NCBI GenBank assembly: GCA_963922205.1
Contig: CAWUHX010000036.1
Span: forward strand, 1,426,001-1,490,000
Origin: Romanomermis culicivorax
Taxonomy: Eukaryota > Nematoda > Enoplea > Mermithida > Mermithidae
Reading direction: 5' to 3'
Length of the DNA stretch: 64,000 nucleotides
Made by a program: the position numbers and the translations under genes. Shown in pieces: positions 45,556 through 55,329 of the stretch. Each line of letters starts with the position of its first letter. Position 1 is the first letter of the stretch. Under the pieces are notes generated by a model. That model ran no database searches. It saw only the letters and a list, made by a program, of their open reading frames with translations, and was not told where the DNA came from.

Positions 45556-45986
45556 TTAGAGCGGGTTTCGCGGTGTGTAAGTTTTTGGATAATCAGTCGG
45601 ATGTGCATCTTCCATCATCGGTAACTGGAGTCCCAGTGTCAAAGTCTCGAAGCCTATGTAGTAAAAAGTTATGTAAAAGTAAGGGTTTACCTTGTAAGCT
45701 TCGTCCTTTAATAACAATTTTTCATCGCCGATATGTAAAATTTCTTTGGCTTCTCTGAATCGTACCGGGACGAATCCAAACCAATTTTGCCAAGCGTATA
45801 CCATTTTTTGGCTGGAAAATGGGGTTCCGACAGCATTAGCGTAGCTGCTAGCTTTAAGTAATAAGCCAGGCAGTCGCCTGACTTCCAGGACATGCCCTTT
45901 ATCTTTTCCTGGCCTTCCCTAGTATAACTATTTAAAAAGTTATAATTTAGCAGTGCACTAGTTTCATAATCGCATTCCGCTCTTGA
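45556..45986 (-). pseudogene. N-terminal extension of the RGG polyprotein
   Basis: Frame 45804-45556 is in the same phase as the RGG polyprotein and separated by one TAA (45558-45556). A frameshift near 45805-45830 links it to 45986-45831, which is cut off at the junction with the Gypsy RT. Aromatic-rich ([28 protein letters not shown]); no motif recognised. The true start lies beyond the junction and is lost. Confidence 0.45.
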
Positions 45987-46700
45987 ATGTGGCCATGCCA
46001 AGTGATAGGCCAATGCGGCCTAGAATTGGACAAAGTCAAGCTGGCTGCCGTCCAAAATCTACCCATTCCGCAGAACACCAAAGAGATCAGGTCCTTTCTT
46101 GGCCTCCTGTCTTACTATAGGCGTTTCCTCCCTGGTTGTGCTCATCTCAGCAAGCTGCTAACCAAGCTCTTATGGAAGGAAATCACTTTCCAGTGGTCAA
46201 AACCTCTTCAGGAGGCATTCAACAAACTCCGACAATTGCTGACCAACTTTCCTATCCTGCACCACCTTGACTTCTCGAAATCCTTCATCTTCCAGATGGA
46301 TGCAAGCATTTCAGGGATAGGAGTGGTTCTAAGCCAGTTAGATGAATTGGGACATAACTATCCTGTTCCATATGCCACCCAAGGGTTAACAGGAGCCAAG
46401 AAAAACTACTCTATTACGGAGTTAGAGACCCTCGCTGTTGTCCATTTCGTCAAGCACTCTCACCCGTACCTCCTTCAACATGAGGTGGTCCTACAGACTG
46501 ACCATACCACTGTCAAGGCTGTGTTAGAGAAACCTAACCCATCTGTCAGGATAGCTCGGTAGGTTCTCGCACTCACTGAATTCAAACTGACAATTCAGCA
46601 GCAAAAAGGTTGGTCTAACAGTAATGCTGATGTATTTTCGTGCCTACCAGATCCTAATTCCCTCACCAGTGTGAGTATTGATGATACTCCCCTTTACAGG
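45985..46700 (+). pseudogene. RT thumb/connection and RNase H of the Gypsy element
   Basis: The frame begins with [13 protein letters not shown] (family GH.is..Gi..d..K), followed by NTKEIRSFLGLLSYYRRFLP, the conserved Gypsy IRSFLGL..YYR motif, and FQMDASISGIGVVLSQ, the first RNase H aspartate motif (DAS..g.G.vL.Q), then TELETLAVV and LQTDHTTVKAV (RNase H E and D motifs). A TAG at 46560 replaces the codon where related proteins usually have Trp. It would remove the RNA template during reverse transcription. Confidence 0.85.
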
Positions 46701-47990
46701 CCTGAGGGAGAAGTGATGATGGTCACCAATGGTGCTCAGTGCCTGGCGAGATCAGAGTCTTATGCTGAGATATCAATGGATGCGCAGCACCATGACCTTC
46801 TCGCAGCTCAATTTGAGGATCCAGATCTAGCCTCCATTCTTAGATCACTAAAACCCTACGGTGATCAGAATGATGTTGATGGCTACCACTTGTTGGATAA
46901 CATCCTTCAGAAGTGGACAGGTGAGTCCAACAAAATTGTCATTCCCTGATCCATGGTTACTACCATTATGGAGGCCCGTAATAATGACATCTTAGCTGGA
47001 CACTTTGGTGCTAAATGTACTACGCCGCTTATAGCCAGCAGGTACCACTGGCCTTTTGTCTTTTGTAAGCGGTCTGATCATTGCCAACAGAATAAACCCA
47101 CTAGACAAAAGACCCGAGCAGCTCTGAAACTGATCACCATTACATAGCAGTTTTATCAAGTAGGTGTCACCTCTATGGGACCAATGACCACTAGTGAGGC
47201 TGGCAACCATTTTATTGTAGTCTTTATTGACTACTTTACCAAATGGGTTGGAGCTTTTGCTACTCTGAATATCACTGGGCAAACCATAGCCCGCCTTTTT
47301 GTTACACAAATTGTCTATCAGCATGAGGCACCACAGATTCTTCAGTCTGACAGTGGTACTGATTTCACATAAAACTAATGACAGAAATCACTGCCATCTG
47401 TTCGAGTAAGAAAATCCACTCTACCCCTTATCACCTGATAACAAACCGCCAAGTGGAGAGAGCTAACCACACATTAGCTACATGGCTATGTATGTATGTC
47501 CATCAAAGTCATACTGATTGGGATGAACATTTGCCATATTCTGTGTTTGCCGCAAACATAAGCATAAATGAGTTCACAGGATATTCCTCTTTTGAACTCA
47601 TGTATGGTCGTACCCCCATGCTGCCTGTTGATGCAGTGCTCTCATTCAACCCTCCAGCATATATCATACATATCTCCACATATGATATGGAGGTCAAACG
47701 GCATTTTGCAAATGCCTTGGCCTTGATCCAGAGTTGGATTGAGAAATCACAGGCGGCTTATGCTCAGTCTTACGATCGCATGGCACAAGATGTTTTGTAC
47801 ATAGTTGGGGACTAAGTGCTCAAACTGCGCATCACCATCAAACGTGGTCTTACGCCTGAATTGCTGCCTATTTACCATGGGCCATACTTTGTAACCAATG
47901 TGAATTACCCTAATGTTACCATTCGGCTTGAAACAGATCAAGAAGATACTGTGCATGTCAATCAGCTTAGACACTAGGTGTCACCTGATC
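46701..47990 (+). pseudogene. Integrase of the Gypsy element
   Basis: Zinc-binding region about 46960-47100 (H.......H, C..C: SDHCQQNK). Core with the catalytic triad visible: IDYFTKW, LQSDSGTDF, and QVERANHTL. The C-terminal domain continues to about 47980 (YHGPYFVTNVNY, VHVNQLR). The pol frame is interrupted by TGA 46950, TAG 47145 (Trp in the other copy), TAA 47370, then shifts phase. The other genomic copy at 26440-28120 keeps sense codons at the first two stops, so the two copies decayed independently. Confidence 0.88.
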
Positions 47991-48599
47991 AACCAAGTAA
48001 ATCAGATGAGATACCTTCCACTACATAGGTATTTGAGACGGCACCCTTGTTGATTCCATCAACAAGTCCAGATTTTACACAAGATCTCATTGACCCACAT
48101 CTTGATGCAGAGGTCTTCGACCGGTAATCAAGTAGCTCTTCTCTTCTTTTGTCCCCACTTATGGACGAGGACGTCCTTTTTCGAAGGACAGCCATGCCCC
48201 TCAAGGAATACTCACTCTTGTTCCATGCTGGATCATTAGTGTAAAGAAGAGAATGAGCAGCGATCAAAGCATCTAAACAAGGGTATTTCTTCATATCACA
48301 GGCACATCCTTGTGATAGCCTGCATCTCGCCCCAAAAATTTTTTCTTTTAATCTTCTTATAGATCTCACAGATCAGTCAACAAATATCAACTCCAGGCAT
48401 TATCACACGAATCAATATGTCAGCAACTCCACACATCACTGACAACACCGATCAATCGACATCAGCAACTGCATGCATCATTGACATAACTCGATGAGCC
48501 AGAATGCACGGAAAAACCATTGGACCATTGACCACCCACCGTAGCACCCATTGAATGTTTAACCCCTAGGACATGCCGCATAAAGCTCTACACCACAAG

Positions 48600-50060
48600 G
48601 ATAAGGAGGCCCTTTTTGGAAGGACTGCCATGTCGCGTGCTGACAAATTTTGCCCAATGTCACATGACTCAAATCATGTTTTTACCTTATGTTTTTAGCC
48701 ACTTTCTGTTTTACAGTTACTTATCCTTATTTTTGAGTTTTGTTTATTATACTTTTACATGCATTCCGTGTATACTTTTTGTGTTTTGTTTCTGTTTCAT
48801 TTTGTGCTTTCATTTCCTTTGTGTTTTGTTATTTTTCATTGTGCACGTAGACTATGGTAAGTAACCCATTAGTTAGAATTTGCGCCTGAGCTAAGCTCTA
48901 CGAGCTTATGGCCATAATTGGAGCATAACATGCACCTCTTATCAGTAAAACTAGCGACGTTTCGCAATGCGAAATGACTAGTTTGGAGATTCTCTCTAAA
49001 TGATGTTCATATGTTTAGCATGGAGAGTGAAACTCGCCCCAATGCTTAAGGTATTGGAACTGGAAAATGTCTATGTGACCATAGGCATCTTCTGCAGCGA
49101 TTTCCGCTTCAGAAGTTAGCTTGGGTGTTGTTAGCTCTGCCCAAGGCATACTGTAGGTCTACGAGGCCCTTTAAAAGAGCATGTTTCATTAGTTTTGCAC
49201 TCATTTTCAGGCCTTAATCATTTTCCCTCACATTTAGCTTGCATCATTGTGTTCGCCGATTTATATTTTATTAATTTGCATATATATATAGCATCTGCCA
49301 CAGATATTCCAAAAAAATTTGCATATTACCTGGTGCCCTTCACTGCTTTAGGTTACTGTATTCCCTGCATGGGAGTTACCCCTCGCCCCTCCATTAACAT
49401 CTGTCTATCATCCCTCTTTGTGGACTGCTTGGGTCACCCGCCGACCCGTATACTGTACACCATGCTGAACCTGAATGGGACTGCCGCCACTCCCGTTCCC
49501 ATCGTCCCAGGATCTGTGAACCCTTGAACCCATCGCCCCACACAGTCATAGTCGAGAAAGGGACTAGGTAAGTCTTCTCAGGGGTTATTGTTGTTGAAGG
49601 TATATTTGTGCGAACCCTTCTCCTAAGTCAGTTTCCCTTTGAGAATCCCCTCAGGTAGAGTAGACCTTGAACCCCTTGGGGTAAGTCCAAAAAGGGGATT
49701 TACGTTGAAAATCCGGTCCCCTACAGTAAGTCATTCCACGAATGGCATTGTCCTTCATTCTCATTAAATGGGACTAGGGATTGCCACACCTGACCCTGTG
49801 GCGTTGTCCATTACTCTACAGCAGAACCCAAGGACAGTACCGAGGTACCCTGTAGGCTCTCCTATAGGCAGTACCAGCTGGGTTAGGTTCCTGAAATAAA
49901 TATAGAAGCGAGCCACCCAATGGGGTCATAGCGTGTCACTCACAGTGACACAGCCGTATTTTTATCAATATGGCATGGGTTTCTTCCCATCAATGTGATT
50001 GTCCAGTTTTCAGTTAATGTGACATGGCCCCAATTTTGTTTAATGTAACACACTGAAAAA
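48600..50060 (+). repeat. Blocks D' and B' of the inverted duplication
   Basis: 48620-49280 corresponds to 11270-11900, and 49390-50040 to 9640-10380, both in opposite orientation. Here D' and B' are adjacent, whereas in the other copy ~0.9 kb (block C) lies between them. An ORF at 49195-49527 crosses the boundary but has no motif. Confidence 0.7.
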
Positions 50061-50072
50061 TAACAAATATTT

Positions 50073-50834
50073 GCTTGCTTACACCCCGTATATTTTTTTG
50101 TGTATAGTTACTGCATCCATCAAATTCCCGGCGATCGAAAACTCCTTCCACCAATAATCGCAAAAGTAGGCTTGTTTAACTGATATTTCATTTGTAACAT
50201 CTGCATGATGAGGTAAGAAGAATACTACAATTTGAAAGATATCATTTTGGGAATCTGATAATCAAGTAAAGTAATTTTCATCTCATGAATGTCGTTACTC
50301 TAGTTTCAATATACCTATGTACATGGACGATACGAGTGTGTCAATTTCGATCTCTGTTGGAAGGTTTTAAAGTTTGTGAACTGAATGTCACAGTTTACTG
50401 TATATATATACACTCATGTCCATCAGCAAAGGCTGTGGCTATACAGGCTGATAGACAAGGGGCTATACAGACTGTCTTTTGCTGAAGAACATGTGCATAT
50501 ATATACAGTAAACTGTGACATTCAGTTAACAAACTTCAAAACCTGTCAACAGATTATCAAATTGACACACTGGTATCATCCATGTTCATAGGTATATTGA
50601 AACTAGAGTAATGACATTCATAAGATAATAATTACTTCACTTGATTATCAGATTCCCAAAATAATATCTTTCAAATTGCTGTATTCTTCTAACATCATCG
50701 TGCAGATGTTACAAACAAAATGTCGGTTAAACAAGCCTATTTTTGTGATTTTTTGGTGGAAGGAGTTTTTGATCACTGAGAAATCGATGGATTCTGTCAC
50801 TTCACACAAAAAAATTATCCGGGGTGTAAACAAG
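50073..50834. mobile_element. Foldback element whose ends are the ~97-bp satellite unit
   Basis: Left arm 50073-50420, right arm 50495-50834, loop about 75 bp. Landmarks pair across: TTACACCCCG/CGGGGTGTAA at the ends, CCTTCCACCAA/TTGGTGGAAGG, TTTGTAACATCTGCA, CTGATAATCAAGT, CACAGTTTACTGTATATATA. The outermost ~95 bp of each arm are one copy of the unit tandemly arrayed at 54.1-54.9 kb. The loop contains GGCTATACAG repeats also seen near 8690-8740. No coding region. Confidence 0.8.
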
Positions 50835-51119
50835 TGAATTTTGGTGATTTTTCAGTGGAAGGAGTTTTTGACCGCCTTGAATTCAATAGATTCTGTTGTA
50901 ATGTCCAATTTTCACTATACTTTTACTTGTCTCAAAGCACGCATTTCCTGATGTCCTTGGGACGAAAAAACTATAAGGGATACGAGGGGGTTATGGTACG
51001 ATAACGATAAACGAATGACTACAATTTCGTCGACTGCTTCACCAGGCACTGACGATACATGCTTGCTTTTTCACAAATCTCTAACATGGGGATTTAAAAC
51101 GAAATACGAAAAGACTCAA

Positions 51120-51680
51120 TTATTGCATGCTTTCTTCACCTTTTATCCTGCTTCCTGCTGGCCACACCCATGATCCATGGGGAATCCACTTCCAAAATCT
51201 TCTTCCAACCAATTGTCGCTTCCTACTTCATATGCTCATGTGTACTGTATGCTTACCTAACCATGCCTTTTATGCTCCCTACTATAGTATGCTTCACCAC
51301 GCCTTTTTGTGTTACTCTTAGCTTCTCTGTCTGTATAGCTTCGGACTTATGGTGGGCTTAGCCACGCCTACAGGCTTCCTTTATTAATTACGCATGTATA
51401 TGCTTCTGTAATGAACTGCGGCTACTGTTCTACTTGAGACTGGTGTCTGGGTTGGGGTTTCTACATTTTATTACAGGACAGGTGTATTTACGATTTTGGG
51501 AAGAATTATTGTACCTATGGGAATGTGTATCTTCATGTGAGTTATGAGGACCAGGTGCCAATGTGCAAATTAATTATGTAACATCTTTAATTGGGTCAAT
51601 AATGGCTTCTGGATGCGAGACGGTCAAAACAGAACACTTCAAGTGAATTTACAGGAATGTCAACATAGGGAAACTCAGAC
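51120..51680 (+). repeat. Block C' of the inverted duplication
   Basis: Corresponds to parts of 10440-11260 in opposite orientation, best around 51500-51660 (ATTGTACCTATGGGAATGTG, ATCTTTAATTGGGTCAAT). ORF translations here are not supported. Confidence 0.5.
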
Positions 51681-51779
51681 ATCCTTGAGACAATAAATTA
51701 TGGAATAAATTTATATACAGTAATTGAATACACATATCGTATATTGTGAATTTACAGTGATGCATTAGCACCTATATTA

Positions 51780-52260
51780 CATGGTCACTTTACACAAAAG
51801 AATATCCCGGGTAACAAGCATATGTAGTTTTTTATTGTTTCTTTGATATGAAGATGACCAAATTTAAAACTTGAATGTGCTTCTATGAAGGTTTTCATGC
51901 ATAGTTGAGACCCAAAAAGAGTTGTAATTGTTTATTAGAAAATGCCCTTGAAAAAAAGGTCGACTAGTTGGAAAATTATTTCTCCACATTTGAGTGAAGT
52001 CAACCATCAGCTTGCATATCATTTTCAATCAGAAAAATTTTACTGTGGTTGATACATTGCTATGGGGAGGAGAAAATGCACAAAGCTGCTGAATATACTT
52101 TTCCACGTACATAAAAAAATTCTTTAATGAGGGGAAAAAATAAAAATCCAGTATTACAAAATTGGGTTTTTCAAACTCTAGCTCAAGTTCTCAAAAATCT
52201 AGTCCACTGCTTTTTCTAGCTTGGCAACTATCCAAGCAAGTACATTCTGCTTTTACTACT
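51780..52260 (+). repeat. Repeat shared with 55120-55290 and 56750-56900
   Basis: Begins with a satellite-unit fragment (GTCACTTTACACAAAAGAAT), continues with GAAGATGACCAAATTTAAAA and TTCTATGAAGGTTTTCATGC, also at 55227-55285, and ends with AAGTTCTCAAAAATCTAGTC and TTTTTCTAGCTTGGCAACT, also at 56851-56896. Confidence 0.7.
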
Positions 52261-52619
52261 GCCCCATTGTGGCATTTTCTAATTAACTAGTTACAAAATA
52301 TGCATGCTTTGACAGTTCAACAAATCTGTTGTTCAGTTTATTACAAAAAAGTTGCAGTATGTTTCTTTACACCGGACGTTAAAACCGGTTTGATTAACGA
52401 TCTAAAATAAAATTTATTTGAAAATCGATCATCAGCATTTAATGATCAAGGTCGACGTCAGCAACTGAATTTCTTTTCCGAATAGCAATCAATAAGTTAC
52501 ACACTGAAAATTCTGAGTGAAATGACCATACGTACACATTGGGAGTTTGAGGGGAGTGTTGACCTCGGCAGACTTGCTGACCGCATCAGATTCGATTTCC
52601 CAACATTGACCAAGAAGAT

Positions 52620-53290
52620 TTATGAAGGAAAATGAGAGAAGAAAGAAAAAAACGTCATAAGGATGGAAATTATGCTGCAGTTTAACGATTTGTCTGAACA
52701 AAGCATACGTGATTCCAAGAGAAGCGCTGACCAAGCGCATAGTTCCCCATATTTGACTTCAGATAAACGAAATTGCTGCTTGGATGTTAGAAAACCATTC
52801 TTTTGGTTATCAAAAACTCGTCGAATGGTCGAAATATGATTTCTTGTTTATGTAATGTAGGCATTGTTTGCAAGTCGTATAGCCATATCAAATGTGCATT
52901 CATCTTGAACAATTTTTCCAAATAAAAAGCGGCACAAATCAGTACTGTTGTCCAAATCGTTTGCATTGAGCTTTTACTGTAAAAATGTTCACTCGAATAA
53001 TTCTTGAACAAGCATTTCAAGAAAAGCAGGCTATTCATCTACTTTGATTATCAAGCGATATTTCTTTTGTAACATCTGTACAATCAGCTGAAGAAAAAAT
53101 GATGCCATGGGAAAATTGTCATTTTCGAACTGTGATAATCAAGATACGTATACTTGTGTTATCAATATCGTTTACTGTAGTGTTGATATACCCATGAACT
53201 CGTCGTGTCAATTTCATACTATGTCTGCAGGTTTGGAAGTTTGTTCATTGCATATCGTAGTTTACTGTACATATCCGCCTGGCTATACAG
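52620..53290 (-). repeat. Arm A' of the long-range inverted duplication
   Basis: Opposite-orientation partner of 8640-9480. Its right part (53040-53280) is also homologous to the left arm of the foldback at 50190-50420. The match is close enough that translated frames of both copies coincide over tens of residues, which reflects sequence identity. Confidence 0.75.
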
Positions 53291-53599
53291 ACTGCAGCCC
53301 ACTTTCTTGGAACCGCCCCGCCACAGCCCACTTTCTTGGAACTGCCCCGCCTGCTGCCCAGTGTTGCCAGATCAAATTTTTAGAAAATGCCTCTTTCCAG
53401 AAGGTCCACTTTCCAGAAGACGCAATAAAGTAAGAATAAATAAAGGTGGAATAAAAATATCAGAATAAATTCGGAATCATAGGTGGCGCGAGAACGTCAA
53501 CCTATAATATACATGGCCCTCAAATTTCATGCCCCCCTCTAGAGCCAAAACCGTAAGAGCTTGAACTTTCGAGTTTTTTTCATAATTTCGGGCCTATAG

Positions 53600-53830
53600 T
53601 CTGTTTTTCTTGAAATGCCTCCAAATAATGAAAGTAGAAAGCAAGTAATATTTCAGACTTTCCCGATTTGCTGACAAACAATATATCGTTAAGGACTGGA
53701 AATTTGTGAGCATAATGAACTAACTTTTAACAATTTTTCGAGTAAAAAATTTTACAGTAAGAACTCTATGTAAACAATTTTAACGACAGTACTGATTTGT
53801 GTCACTTTTCTATCTGGGAGCATTTCATAA
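53600..53830 (+). repeat. Partial direct copy of 8990-9200
   Basis: CTTGAAATGC..CCAAATA.TGAAAGT, ACAAACAATATATC and TACAGTAA.A.CTC..TGTAAAC blocks match in order. Lies in opposite orientation to arm A' 0.5 kb upstream, so a partial palindrome is formed. Confidence 0.6.
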
Positions 53831-54109
53831 AAAACAGACTATAGGAGCATCGCTTCTATCTACAAGTGGTGCTCGGTGGGGCCCAAAAAAACGCACTTTT
53901 TAAGGACCCCCAGTTCCACCATGCCCCGCAATGGCCTCAGCTCAATATTGAATCAAAGTTCAATATAGTGGTCCAAATTCCCGGGAACCTCGAAATTTGG
54001 CAATTTTGTTATATAAACTTACGGTTTCAAAAAAATAGTTTTTGCAGCGTAATGCACTACGGTTCCAGAGTTTTTTGCAGTTTCAAATGGATCGGTAGCC
54101 TTATTGGGA

Positions 54110-55160
54110 TTTTTGGGGCGCTAGGGTTTTCGATCATGGGGAATTCGATGGACGTGGTCACTTTACACAAAAAATTATCACGGGTGTAAACAAGCGCATT
54201 TTCATGATTATTTGGGGCAATGGCCCTTAAGGGATTTTGGACCACGGGAAATTCAATGGATGCGGTCACTTTATACAAAAAATAATCCCGGGTGTGAAGA
54301 AGCGTATTTCCGTAATTTTATTGTGGAAGGGATTTTCGACTGCGGGGAATTCAAAGGATGCTTCACTTTACACAAAAAAATTACCTCGCGTGTAAACAAG
54401 CGTATTTTCGTGATTCTTTGTGGAACGGGTTTTCGACCACAGGGAATTTAATGAATGCGTCACTTCGCACAAAAAAATCTCAAGTGTAACCAAGCGTATT
54501 TTCATGATTTTCTGGTGGAAGGGGTTTTCGACTGAAGCAAAGTTGGATGTGGTCACTTTAGACAAAAAAATCGTTAATGTAAATGAAGGTACTCCCGTGG
54601 CTTATTGGAGGAAGGGGTTTTCGACCTTTGGTAATTCGATAGACGCGGTCACTTTACACAAAAAAATTATCTCGGGTGTAAACAAGTGTATTTTTGTGAT
54701 TTTTTTGCGGAAGGGGCTTCCGACCACTGGGAATTCAATGAATGCGATCACTTCACACACAAAATTATATTGAGTGTAAAGAAATGTATTTCTGCACTTT
54801 TTGGCGGAAAAGGTTTCTGACGATAGGGAATTCCACGGACACATGTCACTTCACACAAAAAATTGTTCTGTGTGTAATGGTTCTCCCATACAGTGTGGTA
54901 GCTTCTCTACCACCGACTGCACAGCCCCGCATCGCCTGTCGCGACTGCACCATTGCTCCGTCACTAAAAGCCCGTGACTTGGATAAGCAACATCAAGTCT
55001 ACGGGTTCAGAGGGAAATGCACCATGGCAACTTTTACGCAACGTCACAGTGTGTAAACGAATGTATTTCTACGGTTTTTCGGATTGAGGGGTTCTTGATC
55101 ACAAAGAATTCAATGCAAATGGTCACTTTACACTATGTTTACAATGTGTTTTTTGGTTTA
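54110..55160 (+). repeat. Satellite array, ~97-bp unit, eight regular copies
   Basis: The anchor CACTTTACACAAAAAA (or CACTTC/TATAC variants) starts at 54159, 54267, 54364, 54461, 54554, 54650, 54749 and 54847, spacing 108, 97, 97, 93, 96, 99 and 98 bp. Each unit continues with GGGTGTAAACAAGCGTATTT, then GTGATTTTTTGG, GGAAGGGGTTTTCGACCAC and GGGAATTCAATG. A further degenerate pair follows at about 55040 and 55124, after a ~150-bp unrelated insert. Minus-strand frames give a repeated ~32-residue peptide, a by-product of unit length near 96. Confidence 0.88.
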
Positions 55161-55329
55161 CATATCTTTTACTTTAACTAAAAGTGAGAATTCGTAGCTT
55201 TAAGATTGTTTTATATTTTTTCTTTAGTGTGAAGATGACCAAATTTAAAACTTCATTGTACTTCTATGAAGGTTTTCATGCATGGGGCAGAAAAAAAGAA
55301 TATACTTGCTTGGATACTTGCAAACTTAA

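Larger units (their letters stand above)
34960..48560 (+). mobile_element. Decayed Ty3/Gypsy retroelement with an envelope-like frame upstream of pol
   Basis: One plus-strand series runs gag, unknown ORF, envelope-like glycoprotein, retropepsin-like domain, retropepsin, RT, RNase H, integrase, then a non-coding 3' region shared with 26440-26900. Two foreign blocks interrupt it: a 525-bp SINE insertion at 38103-38627, and about 4.2 kb at 41775-45985 that replaces the RT palm. Without them the element is about 8.8 kb, a normal size for an envelope-bearing Gypsy element. Errantivirus-like elements normally carry envelope after pol, so this order is unusual. Many in-frame stops show that it is inactive. 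Confidence 0.8.

Noticed and set aside
41771..46018. ATGCGG at both sides of the 4.2-kb foreign block as a target duplication
   Set aside because: The right copy (46013-46018) lies inside sequence that still aligns with Gypsy RT ([10 protein letters not shown]), so it cannot be the outer border of the insert; RT residues are also missing, which a clean insertion would not cause.
34440..48700. A pair of LTRs flanking the Gypsy element
   Set aside because: The promoter-like segment at 34440-34860 has no recognisable second copy after integrase, so no LTR pair can be shown.
54057..54844. Gene for a ~32-residue repeat protein on the minus strand
   Set aside because: Unit lengths vary (93-108 bp) so the frame is not maintained; the peptide repeats are by-products of the satellite period.
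54159..54870. CRISPR array
   Set aside because: Units are ~97 bp of continuous similar sequence without constant short repeats and unique spacers, and the context is eukaryotic repeat DNA.
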